A DNA stretch of 64,000 nucleotides from Lyophyllum atratum. Lineage: Eukaryota; Basidiomycota; Agaricomycetes; Agaricales; Lyophyllaceae. The stretch is taken from positions 124,001 through 188,000 of the forward strand of contig JACGCN010000059.1 of the NCBI GenBank assembly GCA_014905825.1. Reading direction: 5' to 3'. Shown here piece after piece: positions 13,565-24,616 of this stretch. The position numbers and the translations under genes are program-made. The stretch's first letter is position 1; each line of letters begins with the position of its first letter. The notes under the pieces were generated by a model. That model made no database searches. It was not told where the DNA came from and worked only from the letters and a program-made list of their open reading frames with translations.

Positions 13565-13597
13565 GGCGAGGATATGGGAAGGAGAAAAGGAGACGGG

Positions 13598-13603
13598 TTA
13601 TAA
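13598..13603 (-). promoter_or_regulatory. TATA-like element upstream of TDT copy 1
   Basis: A TTATAA followed by an A/T run lies about 35 bp before the start at 13564, a usual TATA distance. Sequence inference only. Confidence 0.35.
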
Positions 13604-14337
13604 AAAATGTTCCTTTTGACCCATGACATATGACTCCGAAGGTCCATTCCGAATTGAACACTGTTCGGAATTCCACACGATTAGTGAGCGCGAAGGTGGT
13701 CAGAGCTGGTCAGAGCTTCGTGACTGCATAGCGACATGCGACTGCGTTGTGCACGATATACTATGGACATACAGTCTGCACGGGCCACCCAATGCCCTGG
13801 AGCCTGGGAGGGTCAAACACGGCGTTCAGAGCGGGGCAGATCGAAAATTTCCAAATCCGAATTGATTCCGCATTTGGAAAATTATGAGACATGGCATCGA
13901 TGATCGCGCGGCCCACATAGACAGTCGCGTAGAAGCTCGACATCGTCGACTCGATGCCCCCGTTCCGGTCTGCTCCTTCCCCTGACCATTGTGCTAGACA
14001 CCCAACTCCAGAAAGGTGAAAAACTCCTCAGTCGATGACATCAACAGCTACTGACATGACCTCATGCTTTTCATGGGGCATGACTTGGCTCCGTAAGAGC
14101 ATCCTGTCTATATGGCTGCTGAGGTCGACGATCAACGTAGTCCAGGCCATCCCTCACGGCAGAGAGAAAAACTCATGCTATCACAAGTGACATCTCTCTC
14201 AATACAATCCCTCTGTTGAACCCCTTCCTGTTGATTTCTTTTTCATGACTCGTAATGCTGTTCTAAGCTTGAGAGATAAAGCAAAGCATCCATCAGCATT
14301 TGAACAGGGTTTGATCACCCAGGCATGCGAATGCCTT
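13604..14337. other. intergenic region between the tandem TDT genes
   Basis: Upstream region of copy 1 and downstream region of copy 2. No frame shows a domain. No transporter remnant was recognised, so there is no sign of a third copy between the two. Confidence 0.4.
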
Positions 14338-15880
14338 TTAACATGTTACACTCGTAGCAGAACTTGGCAAAGGCTGATGATAGCCTGGGCTGGCTACAGC
14401 ATCATCGTCATCCATAGGCACCTCGAAGATTGTGCGATCATAGACCAGGGCCACGGTCCGAGTGGCAACGAATATCCAAACGATGAATGTGGCGATGGCA
14501 TATATAGCACCGAGGACGCGAAGGAATTTTGAGTCAAGTGTGACTGAAAGGTTGATAGTAAGGTTTGCGAAGACACCCTGGATTATGGCAAAGGTTACAA
14601 AACGATGTTGCAGAATACACTGAAGACATACATTTGGGAAGACTAATCCCCAGAAAGATAGCCCAAAGGGTACCCGAGTCTGGCGTAGAGTATCAACGAT
14701 ACCAAGCAATGCAAATACAATGGTCATCACCGCGAGTGACCATAGCAAAAATGCGACGCACACGCAAACGACATCAATAACTTCTCCTGCATTAATGGAT
14801 CGAAGGAAATCGGAACTACCATGGTCAAGAGGTAATAGAGCCTTGAAGTTCTGGCCAATGAGGAGCACCGCGTAGCCTGACTGGGCCGTAGGACCGAGCG
14901 GTAGGAAGACGGAAATAATGCTTTGCCCGGGAGGCAAGCCATAAGCAATCAATCGCAGAAGGTATATGGTAATGATCATGAGAGCAAGCGTTAAGCCGAT
15001 GGTCACCATGAATACTGCAACCGTAACTGTGATGAGAGCATGTAACGGAGAGTATTTTTGTAGAGCCAGGGCGAGTACTCCTCCGGACGACGCTGCAACA
15101 GTCAACGTTACAACAGGAAGCAGCCAGGCAGACGTCATTGCCTGCAAAGAGTGTTTATGGGTTGTCGTCCTGTCAGATAATCAGAAAAAAGCTGTAGACA
15201 TCGGTAAGTATAAATTGCCATACATTATGTGCACCATCCCCCAGCAGCATACAAGGGATATCACAACATCTACCCACCACACGGCCCAGATGAAATAAAG
15301 AAACTGGGATCCACCAAACGCAAAATCCACGTTAATAACGTCGACGGCAACGTTAATTAGAGTCGTGACTCCCATGGGGAGACAGCCCGTATAAAGGCTT
15401 GAGATAGGGTCGCGCAGCATTGTAATCCAAGTATGGGGGTATGATGTATACCGCATAATCGTAATAGTCGTGAGGAGCACGAAGAGGATCAGGTTTAAGA
15501 AAAAGAAAGCCAGAGAGGGCGTTCATAGCCCGCGTCTGATGGCCATATGGGAAAGCAGAAAAGAGGATGCTGACCGCGCCGGTTGCTGCGGGGTAAGAGA
15601 GTTGTAAGCGTCTGCTTGAAAGATTTGTTGAGACACGACCACAATCGATAAAGTGCCGTTGGATAAAGAGGGAGTCACCCAGATATGGATTGATATTCAT
15701 AGGTGAACGTCGATGAGATGCGAAAACTTACCCATGGTGGCAGCAAACCATTTCGGGGTGAATGTCCTTTTCAAACGACTCGTATGTAAATTCGTACCCG
15801 AGTCCACGGAATGGCACCACACACCGTATTATCTCTTGGGTAGTTGGGGGGAGCTTTCTATCATGGGCAGACGGTGGCAT
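14338..15880 (-). CDS. TDT/Ssu1-type anion transporter, copy 2
   Basis: Second member of the tandem pair. Starts at 15880 (MPPSAHDRKLPPTTQEIIR) and joins over a short intron to RLKRTFTPKWFAATMG, then TGAVSILFSAFPYG, matching the MGTG signature of the family. Middle exon carries SLYTGCLPMGVTTLINV and WWVDVVISLVCCWGMVHIM; the large last exon carries TTTHKHSLQAMTSAWLLPV, a FLPLGPTAQSG loop, and the final membrane helix IVWIFVATRTV, then an acidic tail ending at 14338. Comparison with copy 1 shows the same order of hydrophobic segments and the same intron before the TTH block, so the pair arose by duplication. The first intron (about 46 bp, GTGTGT donor) is inferred from the paralogue. Probable exporter of sulfite or a related anion. 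Confidence 0.82.
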
Positions 15881-16178
15881 GGTCCTTGCAGATATTTTTG
15901 GGTATCGCCAGCAGTGTAACGTCTGTACGTTGAAGCTCCAGATTTGGAAGACTCTCTAGGTGTTCGAATAGTGATGTAAGAGATCCGTAATGGGTATACG
16001 CCTTCCGAGCGCCAGCTCCAGAAGTCCCCAACCGTATCAGGTGGGTGCAGCGGGTGAGGAACGGACTCTGATCGTGACGGCTCAAGCGCTCAGACTCGGA
16101 GGTTTCTTATAAACGACCCTGAGAAAGAGTGATCGAACCATCCCTTCCAACTTCCACCTTCATATCTGGAATTCCGCA

Positions 16179-18057
16179 ATGGGCGTTTTTGCCTTTTTCT
16201 CGTATTCGTCGCGGTCTGCGGAGGTTAGCGTGGAGCAGAAAGCAATCAGTGAAGTCCAGGTTTCCGAGTCCTCTCATCTCAGCAATGTTCCCGACCTACC
16301 AACCGACGAAACGCCAGAAATCGCGCCCAATGACACGAAAGAAACCGCTCTGCCTGAACCGCTTCCCACTGAGCCCCTTATAATCCCGACCATCGTCGTC
16401 TCTAAACCTTCGAAGAATAGTGGAACTGACGCGGACGCGGTCGCCGAACCTCCTGCCTCCATCCCTCCTCAAGTCAGCTTCCGTCGCTTCTCACTACGCA
16501 ATTTTTCTTTCAACCGCAGTCAAGAAGAACATAAAGCAGCGCTATCTGCCGTTCAAGAGCACGAGAAGAAAGCACACGCTGTCGCTGCCTTCTCGAAACG
16601 TGCAGCCAAGCCCCGCTTATCCAGTTCTGATAAACAAGCAAAGAAGTCAGCTTTGGTTGTTCGGTCACTCATTATCGGCCCCTCTGCCGCCTCGCCAAAG
16701 GTTACTCCCGCCAATGCAAAACCACAGCTCAGCAAGATCAAGTCCCAGCTCATGAAGCCCAAGTCTGCCAACAAACTCATCGCCGAACTGCGTGCTTTGC
16801 CGGTTTCGAACGAATTGGCTGGTGGGAAGGGAACATCTGCTGCTAGTGCACATCTGTCCACGCCCCAGGGACCCATCCGCGCTGTCTGTCTGGAACATGC
16901 GGATGCTGAAGTAGACAAACTCCACTTCGCAACGCTCAACCAGACCTCAGAAGAGAATGTCGAAACATCGTTCTTTGGCGGGTCGGCCTCGATTGATCAA
17001 GTGACGGCGATGTTCAGTCAGATGAATATTGTTAGCTTGGTCAAGTCTCCGGATCTGGGACTTGGACAGCCTGGAGATGGTGACGGTCTCTTGGCCGGAG
17101 CGGTCCCAACAGCGGAGACCGTTATCAAGGGGATCGAGCAGATTACACCCCAGCTAATGGCTCTTGGATATGCGACGGGACGAGCCGTTGTTCCTGATCA
17201 CCAGGGTAGGAACATGATGAAATACGGCTGTTTGGAGACTAACTACCTGCCAACAGGAGTATATCCTCCGACGGATCGTATGTCTGTTCTCACTTGTGAG
17301 TAATCCTTTGAATCTCTTCTCTTGCTCATTTCCTGACCATCTTCATAGACTGGTGGGGACTTGAGCTCGTGCTACCTCCTCCGTCTTTGCAAAACCTTGC
17401 TGTTCGTGCTATCCTGTTCTCAACTGCCCAGGAAACTTACGGTAATCTTTACAGAATGCACAATCTGTGACTGGGACTATTGTCAACTTTCTTTCCGCGC
17501 TCGCTTTAATCAACAACGGTGTTCGGGAGATACTACCATTCGTTCGCTACATCGCACAATATATCGACTTTGAATTCAACGCCATCAAGAGGCAGGATAA
17601 AGGCCTCGGCGTGGTGTGCGCTGCGACTTGGTATGTCACCCTTTCAGCAACCAGTCCATGACTGTTGAACCAATTACCATTTTTCCATCCAGGATCATGC
17701 CTGCTGCGATGGTATGTTCCCTTCTCTCGGTCGTGGACTCAATGCTTTGTCACTAACGGTTCGTCACAGGTGCCACGACCATGGGACTTCGCGGATCCAC
17801 CAGCAGATACACCACCCATGACGAAGAGCGAAAAGTCCGAAGCCAGTCCTAAAACTTCTACCCCGCCTTCTGAGCCTCTGACGTCACCTACGGCTCCCGC
17901 CCCACCTTCTGAGCCTCTCCCGCCTCCTGCAGCTTCACCCCCGCCTGTCATTATTCCGCCTTCTCTGCCTACTTTCGCAGATGGTATCGTCGGAGCATAT
18001 GCCGATTCCGTCCACTTCCAGCCTGTTGCCTCTCCGTCAACGATTGACGTCAAGTAA
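16179..18057 (+). CDS. uncharacterised fungal protein with low-complexity ends
   Basis: I do not recognise a named family. Five exons join in frame: a long first exon to about 17296, then pieces near 17349-17399, 17455-17630, 17694-17710 and 17770-18057. The N-terminal third is disordered with Lys/Ser/Ala-rich stretches and an Arg/Phe patch (VSFRRFSLRNFSFNRS). The conserved-looking core spans DWWGLELVLPPPSLQNLA, SVTGTIVNFLSALALINNGV, REILPFVRYIAQYIDFEFN and VVCAATWIMPAAM. The tail is a Pro/Ser repeat (PPSEPL occurs twice). The core has a moderately hydrophobic helix but no clear signal peptide. Start at 16179 is the first ATG of the open frame. Function unknown; splice joins all preserve frame, so the gene is real. 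Confidence 0.7.
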
Positions 18058-18392
18058 TCATCGCGCTCTTCCGGCTACTTTGCAGACTTCCCCACTTTTG
18101 TTATTTGTAACCATTATTCGCGCTCGCTCATGCCACGACCTTTTACACGTTACGACCTTCATGATGTCCTGCACCTCTCGCGACATACCCCCGTCATATC
18201 ACTACTTTATACCAGAAACCTGAGCATTGTTCCCCTTACGTCCTTCATTGCAGTCATTCGTATACCACCGATACCCTTTCATATAATATACCGCGCGCAA
18301 GGCCTTCACGAGCAGAGCTTCTGCATGGATCAGGCGAATGTTGTTACAGCACCATCAGATTCTGAGGGTTGCCGATGAGTACATGCGATATC

Positions 18393-18831
18393 TCATCGAG
18401 GGCTTGATCCGGAACTGTACTTACCGATGTAGTCAATGGCACTACCGCGAATACTAGCCAAGGATTGCAAGGCTTGGAGGTGCGTCTCGGATATCACAGC
18501 GGCGAAGCCCTGGATGTATTTTGGTTAGTGCGAGTCGCTGGGATCGAGTGCAGGTTCGCCACTAGGTACCTTGAAGAGGGAATCGTAGACATTGGTAATG
18601 TGGCCCCCTGTTCATACCATTGCTTGATAAGGTTCCTGCGCGTAGGCCAACTTGGGCATATGCGAGACGAACCTTGCTGTTTCACTTCCTCCATAAGATT
18701 GTGAACCTCCTCCGTCGTGGCGGAATCTTTGAAAATGATTATTGACTCTGAATCATGAAGCAGTTTGAGAGGGCGTCAGCCAGTCGCGTAAGTGTAAAAG
18801 GCGTCTGGTAGGACTTGCTTGTTTGCGACAT
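18393..18831 (-). CDS. I9-type protease inhibitor (subtilisin propeptide-like), copy 1
   Basis: Small cytosolic protein of about 80 residues resembling the Peptidase inhibitor I9 fold, as in yeast PB2/Pbi2 and the Pleurotus inhibitor POIA1, which bind subtilisin-type proteases. Visible features: SIIIFKDSATTEEVHNL for the first strand and helix, GGHITNVYDSLFKGFAAVI for the middle, and SAIDYI at the C-terminus where I9 domains end. No signal peptide. Start at 18831 (MSQTK) is supported by its paralogue at 19820 (MSQNR). The first intron (18748-18818) must use a GC donor, GCAAGT, to keep frame. The 3' end is uncertain: reading through gives a stop at 18393, but a GT donor right after DYI could lead to another last exon. 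Confidence 0.75.
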
Positions 18832-19447
18832 TGTTATCGGAGATGAATGGATCGTGCTTGAAGGTAGTTATGTGGAGGCGCAGAGAAAACAGGTAATTTC
18901 TCAAGACCTTATGGGTCTTGACTTATAACGATGATTATATGCTACACATTATCATGGAATTGCTGCTCCGCGTGCACGATAGAGCTTCTATGATGTATCT
19001 TTGACTAAAGATGGTCCAATCGCATGACCAGTGTCACTTTCAACGCGGGAGATTCTTCTGACATGTCCTCAAGAGTCCATTTCAGAGTTACCTCACATTA
19101 TCCACCATGACCTGACCTGGTGGGCACTAGCGCTCAAGCGTGTAGTATTCTGCATTCGATCCACGCTTGCTGATTGCATGTGCAGAGTCACTAGCACATG
19201 CGTCGGGTCAAGGTAGAAATGGTCCATAGCATCAGCGCACGATGGGCGCTTGGAAGTGAGAATCATTGCTGGAAAACACACACACCAAGGTCCATTGTTA
19301 CAATACGCTTCATGTACTTACTTACAGATTTGTGGTATCCTTCTTCGACGGTATTAGTTCTGATAATTTACATAGTGGTGACGACGCCATCAGGTTCTGG
19401 CGAGATGTCGTTGGTCAATGAGCCGCTGGTGCATCAAGACCAATAAA
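18832..19447. other. intergenic region between the two I9 genes
   Basis: Contains only short unconvincing frames on both strands. I looked for a third degraded I9 copy (KGFAAV or DYIG motifs) and did not find one. Presumably promoter of copy 1 and 3' region of copy 2. Confidence 0.4.
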
Positions 19448-19820
19448 TTACGCACCAATGTAATCGATGATGTCGTCTCCCTGTAGTGACTGGAGGAACT
19501 GCTCCGGAATTACGGCTGCGAAACCCTATGGCAGACGAGTGAATTCTATGTCGCGGATAGGTTCAAGTGATCAGATGATGTACCTTGAGCGCGTCTGAGT
19601 AGCGATTCGTAACCGTGCCACCTGGGAAACATTAAGCAAAGGAGGATTCAATGGTCCTGGGGCTTTCTTACCACTGTTATCTACGTTGTTGGCGTATGCA
19701 TCAATCTGCTCCTGAGTGACATTGTCCTTGAAGACAACGATATATCCTATTGGCGGTACGGATGATCGAGTCAGAGACGATACACAATGGTGAGATATAG
19801 AACATACTATTCTGTGACAT
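19448..19820 (-). CDS. I9-type protease inhibitor, copy 2
   Basis: A 67-residue I9-fold inhibitor-like protein. Four exons: MSQN(R) from 19820, then RYIVVFKDNVTQEQIDAYAN, then GGTVTNRYSDALK, then GFAAVIPEQFLQSLQGDDII ending DYIGA with TAA at 19448-19450. The first intron (19747-19807) is a regular GT-AG intron at the same position and phase as the GC-AG intron in copy 1. Family knowledge: such stand-alone I9 proteins inhibit vacuolar or secreted subtilases, and the conserved C-terminal residues contact the protease active site. No signal peptide, so action in cytosol or vacuole is likelier than secretion. A role in fruiting or autophagy is only inference. Confidence 0.8.
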
Positions 19821-20352
19821 GGTTGGGAGGTTGGTAGATGTGCTGGGTGGGCGATAAGAATCGGTAGCAAACCTGCGGAACTGCCGCCATACGGTCCTCA
19901 TATAGGGGTGTGGTCACAGCCTCACAGATGACGTCTTCAAGGCTTATGTCAGAGGTCCCATTTTGAAACAGCAGCAAATAGCGCGGTCACTATAAATGGC
20001 AAGACAACTGTGGTGGCACGAAATAGACATCGTACTGATAGGCGGTAGTGTCAGATATCAGCCAAAATAATCCTTGCAACTTCAGCTTCAATCACAGATC
20101 CGCAGTGTATATTCAGACGTCCAGATCTTCCACTTTGCCCTGTTCCCATATTTGTCTGGATCGCGTAAATTAAATATTGGTCAGCTCATCGAAGCGGGGC
20201 TGCGGGAACCGATGGCACCGCGAATTTGCGTGCCTTGAGCTATGATGCATTGATGGTCCGCTTGTTGACTCGTCGTCCTTGGTCGTCTGACAATAATCTG
20301 ACACCTGCTGATTCAAGGATTCTCACCACCTTCACACCAGTGCACCTAGTGC
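19821..20352. other. divergent intergenic region
   Basis: Separates the I9 gene (-) from the DNA glycosylase gene (+), so it should carry both promoters. I see no clear TATA box and no ORF of interest. Confidence 0.35.
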
Positions 20353-22231
20353 ATGCGCCGATCCATAGCTCGGCATATCATCTCTTCTATCAGTATCATG
20401 CGAACCACACGCTCGAGTAGTCGAGCTCAAGCTGCCGTCACTGGCAATGATAACCGTGATATCGTTGTTTCTACTTTAACGGGTAGCGAGAAGCGCAAGC
20501 CCGACTCCGATGCAACGAAAACACCCAACCAGAAACGTGCTCGTCTTGCCACAACTTCTGCTTCGGCCACACTGGCAAAGGCTGGAACTCTGCCTAGAAC
20601 CTCCCAATCGAGTCCAAGCATCAACACCTCGTCAACTTCTCAAGGAGCTCTTCCCCTGCTGCCTGCAGTATTAACATTCTCTTTTGAGGATGCAAAGAAT
20701 CATCTCATTAGTGTCGATCACCGCTTCGAAGACCTCTTCGGCAAGATGCCTTGCAAGCCCTACGAACACCTCGAAAGAGTGCACCCCTTTCGGTATCTGG
20801 AATGCCACTTGAAGAGAAAGCAGCTTACTGAAGTTTCATTTGATCTTCTTTTAGAGCACTCGTTAGTTCTATTGTGTGAGACGGGAATCTCTTTTTTATA
20901 ATCCAAAAAGTTGACGCGGACGTGCTTAGAGGTCAACAGATATCCTGGCTGGCCGCTAGATCAGTCAACCACAAGTTTGTCAGAATGTATGACCTGTCGC
21001 TTCCAGAGAAACCCGACAATTATGAGTACGTGAAGTACCATTACAGAGCATTCTTCACCACTCAGTGCTATCAACCGTGAAGGGAACACCAAACCCCTAC
21101 ATCTTTCTTCCCTAGCCCGGAACAAGTCGCCAAGTCTGACATGACTGCACTGAGGTCATGTGGATTGAGCCAGCGCAAGGCTGAGTATGGTCAGTGCACG
21201 ACGAATTTCTGCTGGCTAGTAGTAACCTCAATATCATTTATACTTGCAGTGCAAGACCTGGCAAACAGATTTGCCGATGGCCGCCTCACGACGGAGAAAT
21301 TAATGAATGCTAATGATGAAGAGTTAGCAGAGATGCTCATTGAAGTGCGAGGCATTGGTAGAGTGGGTAGACTGTTATCTTCTGGGGCTGGTTAGCTCTG
21401 ACTGATGGAAGACTCTTGAAACAGTGGACCGGTATGTTAAACAACCCAGTCGAGTTTATCATGTTCGCTAATCGATATAACTAGTTGATATGTTTGCCAT
21501 ATTTTCGCTGCGCCGTCCTGATATTCTCCCTGTCGGTACGCCTGGTTTGAAGATCTTCGCAGCAACGTTCCTCACTATCTGCAGGTGACCTTGGGGTTCA
21601 ACGCGGCCTACTCATCTGGTTCCTATCCCTTCATTCGCAGAAACATAAGTGGGGTTTTACGCCTCAGAAGGGTGGAGCCTCTGCTTCTAGCAAGAAGAAA
21701 AAAGAAAAGGCCAAAGCGACTGCTTCTGCCACTGATGACGACGAACTTCCAGTGTTCAGCCAGCCTACACCATCGGGCTCGAAGATAGCGGAGCCTGAGG
21801 CGGGTGCCTCCACCCCGGACATCTCCTCTGTCCCTCCCACATCAGTCCTTGAGAACGATGAAGATGAGATCCCATCGATGCCTCCAGCCTTTACGCCTTC
21901 GATCAAGAAGACGTTGCAGAAGCAGGGGGTTGACGAGGGCTTTGCACCTACTCCGTTGCCAGCTGGGCTCACGGTCGAGATTCTCAAGAGTCGACTGGAT
22001 GGCAAGAAGAAAATCAAGTATGCTCGCGCCTTCTCCACGTGTTTTATAATTAATTGACGACGGCGCAGAGGGGCTTTCTTGACCCCGAAAGAAATGGAAG
22101 ATCTGACAGAGAGCTGGCGGCCCTTCAGGAGCCTAGGTAAGTTTGAATCATGCCATCGGTGGCCATGGTTGGTTGAACGATGAACTATAGGTGTATATTA
22201 CATGTGGTCCATGGCGTATGTTTCTGATTAG
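20353..22231 (+). CDS. mag1: DNA-3-methyladenine glycosylase II (AlkA/Mag1 family)
   Basis: Nuclear base-excision-repair enzyme that removes alkylated purines. The HhH-GPD core is rebuilt over several small exons: HPFR then ALVSSIVGQQISWLAARSVN, LSLPEKPDNYE, FPSPEQVAKSDMTALRSCGL, EEMLIEVRGIGR-type hairpin (LIEVRGIGR), then W-T-V-D-MFAIFSLRRPDILPVG and DLGVQRGL. The GIG hairpin and the aspartate after PVG match the catalytic layout of AlkA. A Lys/Ser-rich insert (KKKKEKAKATASA) follows, then a C-terminal SWRPFRSLGVYYMWSMA segment typical of the family, ending at a TAG at 22229-22231. The N-terminus contains a KRKPD...PNQKRAR stretch that looks like a nuclear localisation signal. Start could be 20353 or the in-frame ATG at 20398. 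Confidence 0.87.
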
Positions 22232-22604
22232 AATCCCCGCGCCGTAGTCAGTAGCGTAGAGTGCATGATACAAGGAGGATTGTTTGTGTGTGGACGATCG
22301 GACTGACGAGGTTGTTGTGTTGTGTTGGACCCGCCATTTGCGGACAAGAGACTTGTTCATTGCAACCACGCTGGTGCATGCCTCAGGCCAGCCCCCATCC
22401 TCGCTGCTCGCTTTGTCCCATTTTGTAGCCCGCGCCAATTGTCAAACCAGGCATTTGTTTTCTGCCTGCGGTGTTGCAGGCATAAGCGTTGTACTCCGCT
22501 TTGAAAACTTTGCAGGCGCTTTGGCCGGTACCTCTTGTCTATATATCTTTGCCTCTCCTCACTGCGCGCCCACAAACCCGCCATATCTCAATCTGCCGCC
22601 GAAC
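22232..22604. other. upstream region of the kinase gene
   Basis: Non-coding. A TATATAT element at 22540-22546 lies about 60 bp before the kinase start codon and may serve as a TATA box. Nothing else recognised. Confidence 0.35.
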
Positions 22605-24310
22605 ATGACTCCGGAGCTTGATTCACCTCTTTCTCCTTCGGATTACAGCTACTCGTCGCCGCTAAGAGGACACCCTTCTCCCACAGAAAGCGATACCCTC
22701 CGGACTCCCTTCTTTGACCGCTATGACTCCCGGAAGGAAGAAATCAGAACTCGTATACGTAGCCATGAAGAATCGGACCGAGGACGATTCGCCCTAGGCA
22801 ACGAGTTTTCCCCGCTGCCTCAGCTTTTCCAGCAATCACCACCACCATCGTCGCCAAAAAATGGAAGCGCGCATTTTACGCCGATATCTATACCGGACTA
22901 CGGATCGCCCATGGATATCGACCTAGACACATCTTTCCCTGAATCAATCGAACTTCTTGGCGATCCCCAGTTTAATCCAGCGCCGATTTCTCTAGTCTTA
23001 TCGAACCCGTCAAATCTAGATGCACACCCTTTGAAGACAGGCAAAGTCCAACCTAGTCTCCGCGTACCTCTCAACCTCGACGCTACCCTGCATTCTCCGT
23101 TATTTCCGTCTGGGCACAAATTGAATCCGCACTTTGTTCGTCATTACGAATTGGAGGACGAACTGGGTTCTGGTGGGTATGGCTTCGTTATGACGGCGCG
23201 ACATCGTACGGAAGGCTATGAAGTCGCGGTCAAGTTCATCGTCAAAAGCAAAGTACCAGATCACGCCTGGATGGAAGACGAAACGATCGGGAGACTACCT
23301 ACTGAAGTTATGTTACTGAGCTTCATTGAACATGAGAATATCGTCAAGTGTCTGGATCTCTTCGAAGATTCTCTGTATTTTTATCTCGTATGCTTTTCTT
23401 TACATTTTACCTGAACACTGAACGACTTTTGATCAGATACAAGAGCTGCACGGTTCTCCGTGGCCCAAAGCGAAGCGAAACCACCATGCATCCGTTTCCA
23501 CCTCCACCTCTTCGACATCTCTCACGCCATCAACTCCTGCCTTATCCCCTTCCGTGTCCATAAGCTCGCTCCCCAGTTCTACAGGAAGCTCTCCGACCGT
23601 CCCACACCGACATTTAGAGGCTCCCGCTCATCAAAAATCGCAATCTACCTCCACATTTGATATATCAACAACATTGCTTCACCCTAGTCATATGATATCA
23701 GCCACTCGCCCAGAATTTTCGAGGCGCCCATCCCACGATCTTTTTGAGTGCATCGAACAGTCGGATCACAAGCGACTCTCCGAAAAGCAAGCGCGTTGCG
23801 TCTTCTCCCAGGTCGTTGATGCAGTGTCCTACCTGGACAGCCAAGGAGTAACCCATCGCGATATCAAGGACGAAAATCTTGTAATCGATCGAAACCTCAA
23901 GGTAAGCTGTTCGTAATCTCAGCCTGCGCTATGTAGCTGACTGCCATGGACAGGTCAAGCTGATAGACTTTGGCAGCGCTGCAGTCGTCGATCCAAGCGA
24001 ACCTCAGCCCTATTATAACCTTTTCTATGGCACGACTGCCTACGCATCGCCTGAGATCCTTCTCAAAAAGGAATATCAAGCGCCTCCTGCTGAAATATGG
24101 ACCTTGGGAGTTCTCCTCTCGTATCTCCTCACTGGCACGTCGCCGTTCCCGACCGTGAGAGATGCTATCAACGGAAGAATCGTCCTCGCAGATATACCCG
24201 GGGCACGATTATCGAGGACAGCGATGAATCTGATGCGGCGATGTCTGGATCCCAACCCAAAAACTCGCGCGACGATTGCTGAGGTCAAGGCACATCGCTG
24301 GTTAGCCTAG
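22605..24310 (+). CDS. PASK-like serine/threonine protein kinase
   Basis: Predicted protein kinase most like the catalytic domain of PAS kinases (yeast Psk1/Psk2). Three exons, 22605-23387, 23437-23901 and 23954-24310, give 534 residues. Residues 1-180 are Ser/Pro-rich. The kinase domain starts HYELEDELGSGGYGFV (Gly loop), then VAVKFI with the ATP-binding lysine, THRDIKDENLVID (catalytic loop), LIDFGSA (DFG), YGTTAYASPE (activation segment) and WTLGVLLSYLLTG. A Ser-rich insert of about 100 residues after IQELHGS separates the N-lobe hinge from the helix D region, which is unusual. No PAS domain is visible upstream. It ends with HRWLA, the usual kinase C-terminus. Start is the first ATG close to a TATA-like element; all key catalytic residues are present. 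Confidence 0.85.
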
Positions 24311-24616
24311 TTTAGTCGGTCGTGCATTTATATTTCCCAGCTTTGCGATTTCCATCCTGGTCCACGATCTTCATCCTTCAACTTATTATACCCACATATC
24401 TGGACACCATTCATAGAACCCGTTATCGTGATCGGACCCGGCACGTTTGACTATCTTGCTGTATTACTTCCATCCATCCGTCGATTTGTATTATCCTAGC
24501 ATCACTACTCTAGTCTACTGTGTATTCTTCTTACATACATTGCGCTTCAGATCTCAGATACCAACGATGGGCTTAGAAATGAAGCCTCAGGCTTCGGTAC
24601 AGTCACGAATCATCAG
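24311..24616. other. convergent 3' intergenic region
   Basis: Lies between the 3' ends of the kinase (+) and the O-GlcNAc transferase (-). A/T-rich pieces suitable for 3' end formation; no gene seen. Confidence 0.4.
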
